Assembly (NCBI GenBank): GCA_944387865.1
Contig: CALXGN010000005.1
Span: 62,001 to 126,000 of the forward strand
DNA: 64,000 nt
From: Scatomorpha stercorigallinarum
Lineage (GTDB): Bacteria > Bacillota > Clostridia > Oscillospirales > Oscillospiraceae
Direction of reading: 5' to 3'
Shown: positions 53,608 to 62,774 of the stretch, piece by piece
Layout of the letters: each line of letters opens with the position of its first letter
Numbering within the stretch: the first letter of the stretch is position 1
Notes under the pieces: model-generated
The model's database searches: none
Told to the model about the DNA's origin: nothing
Seen by the model: only the letters and a program-made list of their open reading frames with translations
Translations under genes and position numbers: made by a program

Positions 53608-53636
53608 CTATACCTGTGGGGGTATGCTTTTGACAA
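53608..53636 (-). promoter_or_regulatory. csoR promoter and CsoR-type operator
   Basis: On the minus strand TTGTCA (53636-53631), 17-base spacer, GTATAG (53613-53608). The spacer contains the pseudo-dyad ATACC-TGTGGG-GGTAT on the plus strand at 53610-53625, a G-tract flanked by TAT/ATA as in CsoR sites. Confidence 0.7.
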
Positions 53637-53669
53637 CGATTTTAGAATACGGCGGCGGGAAAGTCAAGC

Positions 53670-54890
53670 CTATACCACCTGGAAGATGTAGAACTTGAGG
53701 TATTCCGTCTCCGGTACGTTCCAGAGTATGGGGTGGTCGGGGGCCTGCTGCCGGGCCTCGACCTGCTTGAGCGAGACGTTCGCGTCCCGGGCGGCGGAGC
53801 GCAGCATTTTTTCAAAGAGCGCGGGCGGCATGAAGTGGCTGCACGAGCAGGTGGCCAGGTAGCCGCCGCGCGGCAGCAGGCGCATGGCCCGGTAGTTGAT
53901 CTCGTGATACCCCCGCTCCGCGCCGGCGACGGTGCGGCGGCTCTTGGTGAAGGCCGGCGGGTCGAGGATGACGAGGCCGTAGTCCGCGCGCTCCTCCGTC
54001 AGCTTGGGCAGCAGGTCGAATACGTCCGCTGCCAGGAAGTCCATTTTGTCCTCTAGGCCGTTGAGGGCGGCGTTTTGCCGCGCAAGGGCCACGGCGGACT
54101 CGGAGACGTCCACCGCGGTGACGTGCTCCGCGCCCGCGCGGGCGCAGTTGAGGGCGAAAGAGCCCGTGTGCGTGAAGCAGTCGAGCACCCGCCGCCCCGC
54201 CGCCAGACGCGACACGGCCAGGCGGTTATATTTCTGGTCGAGGAAAAAGCCGGTCTTTTGCCCGTTTTCAAGGTCAACAGCATAGCGCACGCCGTTCTCG
54301 CAGATCTCGGTGAGCGCGCTCTCCGGGTGCGGCGCGCCGGCGTACCAGCCCTTGTACTGCTCAAGGCCCTCCAGCGCGCGTATCGGGCTCTCGTTGCGCT
54401 CGTATATGCCGTCTATGCGCTCGCCCATGGCTTCGAGCTGCGCGAGGAGCGCGGAGTATATCACGTCCTTCACCCCGTCCGTCCCGCGCGAGAGCACCTG
54501 CGCGGAGAGGAGGTTTGAAAAGCGGTCGACAGTCAGCCCGGGCAGGCCGTCCGCCTCGCCGAAGATGAGCCGGCAGCAGCCGAAGTCCGCGCCCATCACC
54601 GCGCGGCGGTAATCGAGGGCGTATTTCACCCGGCGCTCGAAAAAGGCGGGTTCGAAGCGCTCGTTGGCGTTGTCGGAGAGGATGCGCACGCCGATTTTGC
54701 TCTCCGCGCTGAAAAAGCCCGCGCCGAGCCACGCGCCCTTTTGCGAGAATACGTCGACTATCCCGCCGGAGGGGCACTCGCCCTCGCGCGCGGTTATCTC
54801 GGCGGCGTATACCCAGGGGTGGCCGCTGCGGAGCGCGAGCTCGGCTTTTTTGGTGACGGTGACGGCGGGGAAGGGTCTTGACTGTTTCAT
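53670..54890 (-). CDS. RlmI-like 23S rRNA (cytosine-C5) methyltransferase
   Basis: 406 residues. A PUA-like N-terminal domain (about 1-80: AELALRSGHPWVYAAEI, GFFSAESKIGVRIL) and central RNA-binding region lead to a SAM-dependent Rossmann domain with GQKTGFFLDQKYNR, VLDCFTHTGSFALNCARAGA and ILDPPAFTKS. Best match is the RlmI/RlmK family acting on 23S rRNA. It follows the GH13 gene on the minus strand, 57 bases away across a 12-bp stem-loop (54909-54940). Confidence 0.88.
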   Translation of the reverse strand: MKQSRPFPAVTVTKKAELALRSGHPWVYAAEITAREGECPSGGIVDVFSQKGAWLGAGFFSAESKIGVRILSDNANERFEPAFFERRVKYALDYRRAVMGADFGCCRLIFGEADGLPGLTVDRFSNLLSAQVLSRGTDGVKDVIYSALLAQLEAMGERIDGIYERNESPIRALEGLEQYKGWYAGAPHPESALTEICENGVRYAVDLENGQKTGFFLDQKYNRLAVSRLAAGRRVLDCFTHTGSFALNCARAGAEHVTAVDVSESAVALARQNAALNGLEDKMDFLAADVFDLLPKLTEERADYGLVILDPPAFTKSRRTVAGAERGYHEINYRAMRLLPRGGYLATCSCSHFMPPALFEKMLRSAARDANVSLKQVEARQQAPDHPILWNVPETEYLKFYIFQVV

Positions 54891-54908
54891 GTATCTCTCT
54901 CCAAAGCT

Positions 54909-54940
54909 GTCCGCGCTCTCGCAGCTGTGAGAGCGCGGAC
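54909..54940 (-). terminator. Stem-loop between the GH13 and RlmI-like genes
   Basis: A 12-bp perfect stem (GTCCGCGCTCTC/GAGAGCGCGGAC) with an eight-base loop. No T-run on either strand, so it may only attenuate. Confidence 0.45.
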
Positions 54941-54947
54941 ACGGTTT

Positions 54948-56945
54948 TTATATGAGCCGGTAGATGCGCGCCGACTCGGGCGGCAGCGTCAGCTGCACCA
55001 GCCCCTCGGAGACGGCGGCGCTGTCCCCGCTGAGAAGGCAGCGGGCGCGTGTGATGCCGGATGCGCGCAGGGACTGTGTTTCCGCGGCGGTGAGGCCGGC
55101 GTGGCCGGCCCAGAGGTCGGCGACGATGCGCTTTTCATAGGCCGAGCGGTTGATGACGGCGAGGAAGGCGCCGTTTTCGGCCTCCAGGCCGAATTCATCC
55201 CGCCCGCCGCCGACGAAACGCAGCACGGTCAGCACGTCCGCGTCCGGCGCGGAGAAGCCCGCCGCCCCTATGGAGAGGGCGTCGTTCTCGTTGCGCAGCT
55301 CGGCGAGCTTGCTGTACCAGTCCACCAGCGGGCGCTTGCCGACGGTGAAGGGCGCGCGGTCAAAGGGGTCGAGCATGCCGTTCATGCCCGTCTCGTCGCC
55401 GTAATAGACGCTGGGCACGCCGGGGATGGCGAACTGTATGGCGGCCGCCAGGCGCTGCATGGCGCAGCCGCGCTCGTCCTGCGCGTCCGTGATGATAAAG
55501 CCGGCCTGCTGTTCGCGCGTCATGCTGCGGGCGTCCAGCCGGGTGGCGAGGGCGGTGCGCGCGCGGTCCACGTCGTGCGAGGAGACCAGGTTCATCAGCG
55601 AAAAATAGAGCGGCGCGGGGTAATTCAGCCGCTGGCCGAGCAGAAAATCGGCCAGGGCGCGGGCGTCAGAGCGGAAGGTGAGGAAGTCCAGCACGGCGCT
55701 GCGGAAGGGGTAGTTCATCACCGAGTCCAGCGACTCGCCAAGGGCGTATTTGCGCCGCGCGCCATAGCTGGTCTTGGTCACGGCGTCCTCCCACACCTCG
55801 CCGAGGACGACGGCCTCCGGGTCGGCGTCCTTGGCCGCGCGGCGGATGAGGGCCAGGGCCTCGTCCGGCAGTTCGTCGGCCACGTCCAGCCGCCAGCCGG
55901 AAGCGCCCCGGCGCAGCCAGGTGCGCACGACGCTGTCCTCACCGGAGATGACGAATTCGCGCCAGCGCGCGTCGTTCTCGTCCACCTCGGGCAGGTCGGG
56001 GAAGTTCCACCAGCAGCGGTATTCGCCCGGCCATTTGCGGAAGTCGTACCAGGAGTAATAGGGCGAAGCCTCGCCGGCGTTATAGGCGCCCGCGCTGTCG
56101 TAGCGGGAGAAGCGGTTGAAATACACGCTGTCCGCGCCCGTGTGCGAGAAAACGCCGTCCAGCATCACCCGGATGCCGCTTTTGGCGGCGCTTTTGCACA
56201 GCCGCTCAAAGTCCTCGTTGGTGCCGAGCACGGGGTCCACCTTCAGGTAGTCGCCCGTGCCGTAGCGGTGGTTGCTGCACGCTTCGAAAATGGGGTTGAG
56301 GTAGATGACGCCCACGCCGAGGGCCTGCAGGTAGGGCAGGCGGCTCTCGATGCCGCGCAGCGTGCCGCCGTAGAAGTCCAGCGGGAAGTAAAAGCCGTCC
56401 GCGCTGTTGGGCTGCCAGTCCACGGGCTCGTTCCAGCCCTCGTGGTACTTCACCTGCCGCCCGCGCGAGCGGTGGTATTCAATGCCGCGCTGGGCGGTGT
56501 CCGAGGTGTCGCGCGCGAAGCGGTCGGGGAAGATCTGGTACATGACGCTGCGGCGGAACCACGCGGGGGTCTCAAAGGCGGCGTCGTACACCGTCAGGCG
56601 GAAGGCGGAGCCGCGGGAGCTCTGCAGCTGGCCGAAGCGCCCGCCGCTGGCGGCGCAGAGCCAGAACTCGCCCTCCTCCAGGCGCAGGCAGAAGCAGTAC
56701 CAGAGCGCGGCGGGCTCCGTGGAGGGCACCAGGTCGCAGTACCAGCGCCCGCCGGTGAGCGCCATCTTGTAGCGGCGCTCGAAGCCGTCGCCGTTCAGCA
56801 CGAGCTCGGCGTCCAGCACGGCGGCGGCGCCGTCGCGGAAGCCCAGGCGCACGCTCTGCCCGGCGCGGACGGCGCCGATGGGCCGCCGGTCGCTCTCGCT
56901 GGCCGCGTCGTGGGTGATGTGGGGCTGAAGTGAGGAAATGATCAT
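54948..56945 (-). CDS. GH13 alpha-glucan hydrolase (neopullulanase/cyclomaltodextrinase-like)
   Basis: 665 residues, cytoplasmic (no signal peptide). An N-terminal beta domain (about 1-125) precedes a TIM barrel beginning SVMYQIFPDRFARD. Catalytic motifs: GWRLDVADE (nucleophile Asp), VVLGEVWED (acid Glu) and NLVSSHDVDRAR (transition-state Asp). Likely hydrolyses maltodextrins or branched alpha-glucans and would act on glycogen pieces. Start overlaps the phosphorylase-like gene (ATGA), so the two are coupled. Confidence 0.9.
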   Translation of the reverse strand: MIISSLQPHITHDAASESDRRPIGAVRAGQSVRLGFRDGAAAVLDAELVLNGDGFERRYKMALTGGRWYCDLVPSTEPAALWYCFCLRLEEGEFWLCAASGGRFGQLQSSRGSAFRLTVYDAAFETPAWFRRSVMYQIFPDRFARDTSDTAQRGIEYHRSRGRQVKYHEGWNEPVDWQPNSADGFYFPLDFYGGTLRGIESRLPYLQALGVGVIYLNPIFEACSNHRYGTGDYLKVDPVLGTNEDFERLCKSAAKSGIRVMLDGVFSHTGADSVYFNRFSRYDSAGAYNAGEASPYYSWYDFRKWPGEYRCWWNFPDLPEVDENDARWREFVISGEDSVVRTWLRRGASGWRLDVADELPDEALALIRRAAKDADPEAVVLGEVWEDAVTKTSYGARRKYALGESLDSVMNYPFRSAVLDFLTFRSDARALADFLLGQRLNYPAPLYFSLMNLVSSHDVDRARTALATRLDARSMTREQQAGFIITDAQDERGCAMQRLAAAIQFAIPGVPSVYYGDETGMNGMLDPFDRAPFTVGKRPLVDWYSKLAELRNENDALSIGAAGFSAPDADVLTVLRFVGGGRDEFGLEAENGAFLAVINRSAYEKRIVADLWAGHAGLTAAETQSLRASGITRARCLLSGDSAAVSEGLVQLTLPPESARIYRLI

Positions 56946-57688
56946 ATGTCAGTGAACCTGGCGGGCGCGAGTATGTACATCGAGCGCAGCGAGCCCGCCC
57001 GCCTCTCCTTCGTGCAGAATATATGCGCGCACATGGCGGCGCAGAGCGTCTCGGTGTAAACTTCCTCGTCGCGGATGACGGCGCTCTCGCCGATGCGCCG
57101 CCAGTCGCCGGGCCAGGCGTCCCACAGGCGCGAGCAGAGCCGGTCGTTCACGGCGCGGATGAGCGAGGCCGTGCGCGGCTGCAAAGCGGCCACGGCCCCC
57201 AGGGGCACGGCCACGCTGCCGCCGCTGCCGGCCATGCGCAGGTCGAAACACTCGGAGACCAGGCGCACGGCATCGTCCCAGCCCATGCGGCGCTCGTCCA
57301 GCAGCAGCCGCAGCAGCTCGGGGAGGATGACGGCGTCCAACCCGCCGGAGAGCTCGCCTCGCAGCGCCACGGGGAGCTCGGAGGGCGCGCCCACGGAGGC
57401 AACGGCGCGCGCGGCGCGCGCGGCGGCGGTGAAATAGGCGCCGGTGAGCGCGGGCACCGCGCCGGAGTTCAGGCGGGCGGCCAGCTCGGCGCTGCGCGCG
57501 GATTCGTTGTAGTCGGCCTTGACATCCCCGGCCCGGCCGGGCTCGGGGGCCAGGGCGCGCTCGCGCCCGCCCTCGTTCACGGCGAGGACGCCCAGGCGGC
57601 CGGTGTAGTTCACCTGCAGCCCGTCGTTCGTCCACACCTCGTGGGCCTCGCCGCCGAAATATACGGTCACAGCTTCGCTACCAGACAT
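56942..57688 (-). CDS. Short protein resembling a segment of glycogen phosphorylase
   Basis: 248 residues. From about residue 60 on, segments align by eye with the middle of glycogen phosphorylase: ADYNESARSAELAARL with the LYPNDxxxxGKELRLKQ region, LDAVILPELLRLLLDERRMGWDDAVRLVSE with the PELMRLLVDExxLxWDEAW region, and AVNDRLCSRL with EINRRFL. It is under a third of the usual 750-850 residues and lacks the PLP-lysine domain and N-terminal allosteric part, so it cannot be an active phosphorylase. It remains an intact frame coupled to glgA and GH13. ATG 57688 is chosen; TTG 57706 overlaps the glgA stop. Confidence 0.5.
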   Translation of the reverse strand: MSGSEAVTVYFGGEAHEVWTNDGLQVNYTGRLGVLAVNEGGRERALAPEPGRAGDVKADYNESARSAELAARLNSGAVPALTGAYFTAAARAARAVASVGAPSELPVALRGELSGGLDAVILPELLRLLLDERRMGWDDAVRLVSECFDLRMAGSGGSVAVPLGAVAALQPRTASLIRAVNDRLCSRLWDAWPGDWRRIGESAVIRDEEVYTETLCAAMCAHIFCTKERRAGSLRSMYILAPARFTDI

Positions 57689-57702
57689 GTCGCACCCCGC
57701 GT

Positions 57703-59181
<1,479 letters not shown>

Positions 59182-59223
59182 TGCTTGATCATTCCTTTCA
59201 CAGAAGATGCGCGCCCTCGCGTG

Positions 59224-61185
59224 TCATTTGGCGCTCTTGCGTTTTTTAGGCGCGGCCTTGGCCTTGGCGGCGGGCTTTTTCCGCGGCTCGGGGGTGAACT
59301 TGAACCAGACGGCGCTCATGGCCGGCAGGGTGATGGCGGCGCTGTATTTCTGCCCGGCGAAGGGCTCGTCCGCGGAGCGTATCTCCGCGGCGTTGTGGAC
59401 GCCGGAGCCGCCGTATTTCACGTCGTCGGAATTTATGAGCTCGGTGAGCGTGCCGCGGCGGGGCAGGCCGATCGTGAAGCCGTCGTACTGCACGGGCGTG
59501 AAATTCAACGCGCAGACCAGATAGGAGCGCGAGCGCGGGGCGAGGCGCATGAAGGCCACACTGCTGCGCGCGGCGTCGTCCACGTTCAGCCACATGAAAC
59601 CGTCCCAGGAGTCGTCGATCTTATAGAGCGCGGGGGTGGCGGCGTAGAGGTGGTTGAGGTCGCGGACATATTCGAGCATCCCGCGGTGCTTGGGATAGTC
59701 GAGCAGCATCCAGTCCAGCTGCTGGTTGTAGTTCCACTCGATGAACTGGGCGAATTCGCCGCCCATGAACATCAGCTTCTTGCCCGGGTGCGCGAACTGA
59801 TAGCCATAGAGCGCGCGCAGAGAGGCGAACTTGGTGTCGTAGTCGCCCCACATCTTGTTCACCATGCTGGCCTTGCCGTGCACCACCTCGTCGTGCGAGA
59901 AGGAGAGCACGAAGTTTTCGGAAAAGGCGTACATCATGGAGAAGGTCAGGCGGTCATGGTTGTAGCTGCGGAAATAGGGGTCGAGGGCCATGTAATCGAG
60001 CGTGTCGTGCATGAAGCCCATGTCCCACTTGAACGTGAAGCCGAGACCGCCGGCCTCCGGCGGGCGGGAGACAAGGGGATAGGCCGTGCTCTCCTCGGCG
60101 ATGGTGACGGCGCCGGGGTAGGTGCTGAGCACGGCGTGGTTCAGCGCGCGCAGGAAGTCCACCGCGCCGTAGTTGATATTGCCGCCGTCCTTATTGGGCG
60201 TCCACTCGCCGCCGCGGCGGCCGTAGTCGAGATAGAGCATGCTGCTGACGGCGTCCACGCGGATGCCGTCCACGTGGTATTTGTCGAAGAAGAACATGGC
60301 CGAGGAGACGAGGAAGCTCTGCACCTGCGGCTTGCCGTAGTCGAAGATCATCGTGCCCCAGTCCGGGTGCTCGGCCATGCGCCGCTCGCTGCACTCATAG
60401 CAGGGCGTGCCGTCGAACAGGCGCAGGCCGTGCGCGTCGCGCGGGAAATGCGCGGGCACATAGTCGATGATGACGCCGATGCCGGCGCTGTGCAGCCTGT
60501 CCACGAAGTACATGAAGTCCTGCGGCGTGCCGTAGCGGCTGGTGGGGGCAAAATAGCCCGTCACCTGATAGCCCCAGGAGCCGTCGAAGGGGTACTCCGT
60601 GATGGGCAGCAGCTCCACATGCGTGTAGCCCATGCCGCTGCAATATTCCGCCAGCTCGTCCGCCACCGTGCGGTAGTTGGGGAAGGTCTCGCCCTCGCTC
60701 ACGCGCCAGGAGCCGAGGTGCAGCTCATAGATGGACATCGGCGAGCGCAGAGCGTCGCGCTTTGCGCGCGCGGCGAGGTATTTGCCGTCCTGCCAATCCC
60801 AGCCCTCGATGTCCCAGACCTTGCTGCCCGTGGCGGGGCCGGTCTCGGCGTGGAAGGCGAAGGGGTCGGCCTTGAGCACGGCGTTGCCGCCCTGGTCCAC
60901 GACGCGGTATTTGTAGATGTCGCCCTGCTTGACGCCGGGGATGAAGGCGCACCAGACGCCGTCCTCGCGGCGGTACATGGGATCGGCGGAGCTGTCCCAG
61001 CCGTTGAAGTCGCCGACGACCGAGACCTCGCGCGCGTTGGGGGCCCATACCACGAAGCGGTGCATATCGCAGCCGGGTATGTAGCGGCAGCCAAAGGTGA
61101 GATAAGCCATGCGCGCGCCGCCGGTGTTGAAGAGATAGATGTCATCGTTGGGAACGTATTTTTCTGTGAGTTCTCTTTGATCCAT
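59224..61185 (-). CDS. glgB: 1,4-alpha-glucan branching enzyme
   Basis: 653 residues, GH13_9. Introduces alpha-1,6 branches. A CBM48 domain (about 30-120) precedes the barrel; catalytic motifs are GIRVDAVSS, TIAEESTAYP and LSFSHDEVVHGK. The C-terminal 25 residues are a Lys/Ala-rich tail (PRKKPAAKAKAAPKKRKSA), unusual for the family. ATG 61185 follows GGAGGTAATCTG; longer in-frame starts cross the promoter. First gene of the glycogen operon. Confidence 0.94.
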   Translation of the reverse strand: MDQRELTEKYVPNDDIYLFNTGGARMAYLTFGCRYIPGCDMHRFVVWAPNAREVSVVGDFNGWDSSADPMYRREDGVWCAFIPGVKQGDIYKYRVVDQGGNAVLKADPFAFHAETGPATGSKVWDIEGWDWQDGKYLAARAKRDALRSPMSIYELHLGSWRVSEGETFPNYRTVADELAEYCSGMGYTHVELLPITEYPFDGSWGYQVTGYFAPTSRYGTPQDFMYFVDRLHSAGIGVIIDYVPAHFPRDAHGLRLFDGTPCYECSERRMAEHPDWGTMIFDYGKPQVQSFLVSSAMFFFDKYHVDGIRVDAVSSMLYLDYGRRGGEWTPNKDGGNINYGAVDFLRALNHAVLSTYPGAVTIAEESTAYPLVSRPPEAGGLGFTFKWDMGFMHDTLDYMALDPYFRSYNHDRLTFSMMYAFSENFVLSFSHDEVVHGKASMVNKMWGDYDTKFASLRALYGYQFAHPGKKLMFMGGEFAQFIEWNYNQQLDWMLLDYPKHRGMLEYVRDLNHLYAATPALYKIDDSWDGFMWLNVDDAARSSVAFMRLAPRSRSYLVCALNFTPVQYDGFTIGLPRRGTLTELINSDDVKYGGSGVHNAAEIRSADEPFAGQKYSAAITLPAMSAVWFKFTPEPRKKPAAKAKAAPKKRKSAK

Positions 61186-61246
61186 CAGATTACCTCCGAT
61201 CGCAAATCTATGGTGAGGGCGTGGCCGCCTTTCTTTGCCTCGTCCC

Positions 61247-61274
61247 ATTATACAATTTTTTCGCCACGAATCAA
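61247..61274 (-). promoter_or_regulatory. Promoter of the glycogen operon
   Basis: On the minus strand TTGATT (61274-61269), 16 bases, TATAAT (61252-61247), about 60 bases before glgB. Back-to-back with the 61299 promoter. Confidence 0.8.
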
Positions 61275-61298
61275 AGTATTTTTTCGTAAAACGGGGTT

Positions 61299-61327
61299 TT
61301 GACAAGTCCACAAGCTCAGTATATACT
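61299..61327 (+). promoter_or_regulatory. Promoter of the 61376 response-regulator operon
   Basis: TTGACA at 61299-61304, 17 bases, TATACT at 61322-61327. Confidence 0.85.
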
Positions 61328-61375
61328 GGAAACAGCGCAGACTGCGCCCTTTTTGACACGGAGGTGCGCCAAAAA

Positions 61376-62035
61376 GTGATATACGTCGTGGAGGATGACA
61401 AGAGCATACGCGAGCTGGTGGCCTACGCCATGGATTCCGCCGGCTTCGAGATAACCTGCTGCAACTCGGCGCCGGAGTTCTATTCCGCGCTCGACCCCTC
61501 GCGCGCGCAGCTGGTGATACTGGACATCATGCTGCCGGGGGAGAACGGGCTGGAGATACTCTCCCGCCTGCGCTCGCGGGCGGAGACCGCGCAGATACCG
61601 GTGATGATCATGTCCGCCCTCGGCGAGGAGATGGACAAGGTGCGCGGGCTCGACCTGGGGGCGGACGACTACATCGCCAAGCCCTTCGGCATCATGGAGT
61701 TCCTCGCCCGCGTGCGCGCGCAGCTGCGCCGCGGCGAGCAGCGCGGCACGCTCGCATCCTGCGGCGTCACGCTCGACCCCGCCGCCCGGCGCGTGGAGCT
61801 GGCCGGGCGGGAGATATCCCTCACGGCCAAGGAGTTCGACCTGCTGGAATACCTGATGCGCCGGGCAGGCGCCGTGGTGCGCCGCGAGGAGCTGCTGGGC
61901 GCCGTCTGGGGCTATTCCGGCGGCGAGGAGACGCGCACGGTGGACGTGCACATCCGCGCGCTGCGCCTGAAGCTGGGCGAGGCCGGGACGATGATAAAGA
62001 CCGTCCGCGGCGTCGGCTACATGGCGGAAAAGTGA
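61376..62035 (+). CDS. OmpR/PhoB-family response regulator
   Basis: 219 residues. Receiver with VVEDD near the N-terminus, phosphoacceptor Asp50 (VILDIMLPGENG) and Lys102 (IAKPFG); winged helix with LTAKEFDLLEYLMRRAGAVVRREELLGAVWGYSGGEETRTVDVHIRALRLKL. GTG 61376 is nine bases from GGAGGTG and gives the expected MIYVVEDD N-terminus. The kinase gene follows 10 bases later. Confidence 0.93.
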   Translation: MIYVVEDDKSIRELVAYAMDSAGFEITCCNSAPEFYSALDPSRAQLVILDIMLPGENGLEILSRLRSRAETAQIPVMIMSALGEEMDKVRGLDLGADDYIAKPFGIMEFLARVRAQLRRGEQRGTLASCGVTLDPAARRVELAGREISLTAKEFDLLEYLMRRAGAVVRREELLGAVWGYSGGEETRTVDVHIRALRLKLGEAGTMIKTVRGVGYMAEK

Positions 62036-62045
62036 GGCGGGCGGC

Positions 62046-62774
62046 ATGTACGAACGCGAACACGCGCCGCGCGCAGAGGGCGCGGAGGAGCTGCGCCGGG
62101 AATTCACGGCCAACGTCTCCCACGAGCTGAAAACGCCCATCACCTCCATCTCCGGCTATGCGGAGATGATGGTATCCGGCCTCGCCCGGCGCGAGGACTG
62201 GCCGCGCCTGGCGGAGAAGATCTACGCCGAGTCCCGCCGGCTGATAACGCTCATCGACGACATCATCCGCCTCTCGCGCCTGGACGAGGGCTCCATAAGG
62301 GAAAACCCCGTGAGCGTGGACCTGGCCGCCGCCGCGCGCCGCTGCGCCGAGCGGCTGGAGGTGGAGGCCGAGCGCTGCCGCGTGACGGTGACGGTGTCCG
62401 GCCCGGGGGCCACGGTCCTCGGCAACGCGCCGCTGATAGACGAGATGCTCACGAACCTGGCCGACAACGCCATCAAGTATAACCGCGAGGGCGGCCGGGT
62501 CATCATACGCACCGGGGAGCGGGAGGGCTGCCCGTATTTCTCGGTGGAGGACAACGGCATCGGCATCGCCCCGGAGCACCTGGGGCGGGTGTTCGAGCGC
62601 TTTTACCGCGTGGACAAGAGCCGCTCCAAGGACACGGGCGGCACGGGCCTCGGCCTCTCCATCGTCAAGCACGCCGCCGCCTGGCACCACGCGAGCGTCG
62701 AGGCCGAGAGCGCGCCCGAAAAGGGCACCAGGATAAGCATAATTTTTGACGGAAAGGGAGGAGAACAGGCATGA
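62046..62774 (+). CDS. Cytoplasmic histidine kinase core without sensor domain
   Basis: 242 residues. After about 15 residues the protein goes straight into HisKA with His26 (ANVSHELKTPITSISGYAEMM) and then HATPase_c (NLADNAIKYN, VEDNGIGI, GGTGLGLSIVKH). There is no membrane segment, PAS or HAMP domain. PhoR-type kinases of this sequence class normally carry 200 or more N-terminal residues. Whether it is a stable small kinase or a truncation is unclear; no upstream remnant lies in the 10 bases before it. Its stop overlaps the lysA start (ATGA). Confidence 0.86.
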   Translation: MYEREHAPRAEGAEELRREFTANVSHELKTPITSISGYAEMMVSGLARREDWPRLAEKIYAESRRLITLIDDIIRLSRLDEGSIRENPVSVDLAAAARRCAERLEVEAERCRVTVTVSGPGATVLGNAPLIDEMLTNLADNAIKYNREGGRVIIRTGEREGCPYFSVEDNGIGIAPEHLGRVFERFYRVDKSRSKDTGGTGLGLSIVKHAAAWHHASVEAESAPEKGTRISIIFDGKGGEQA

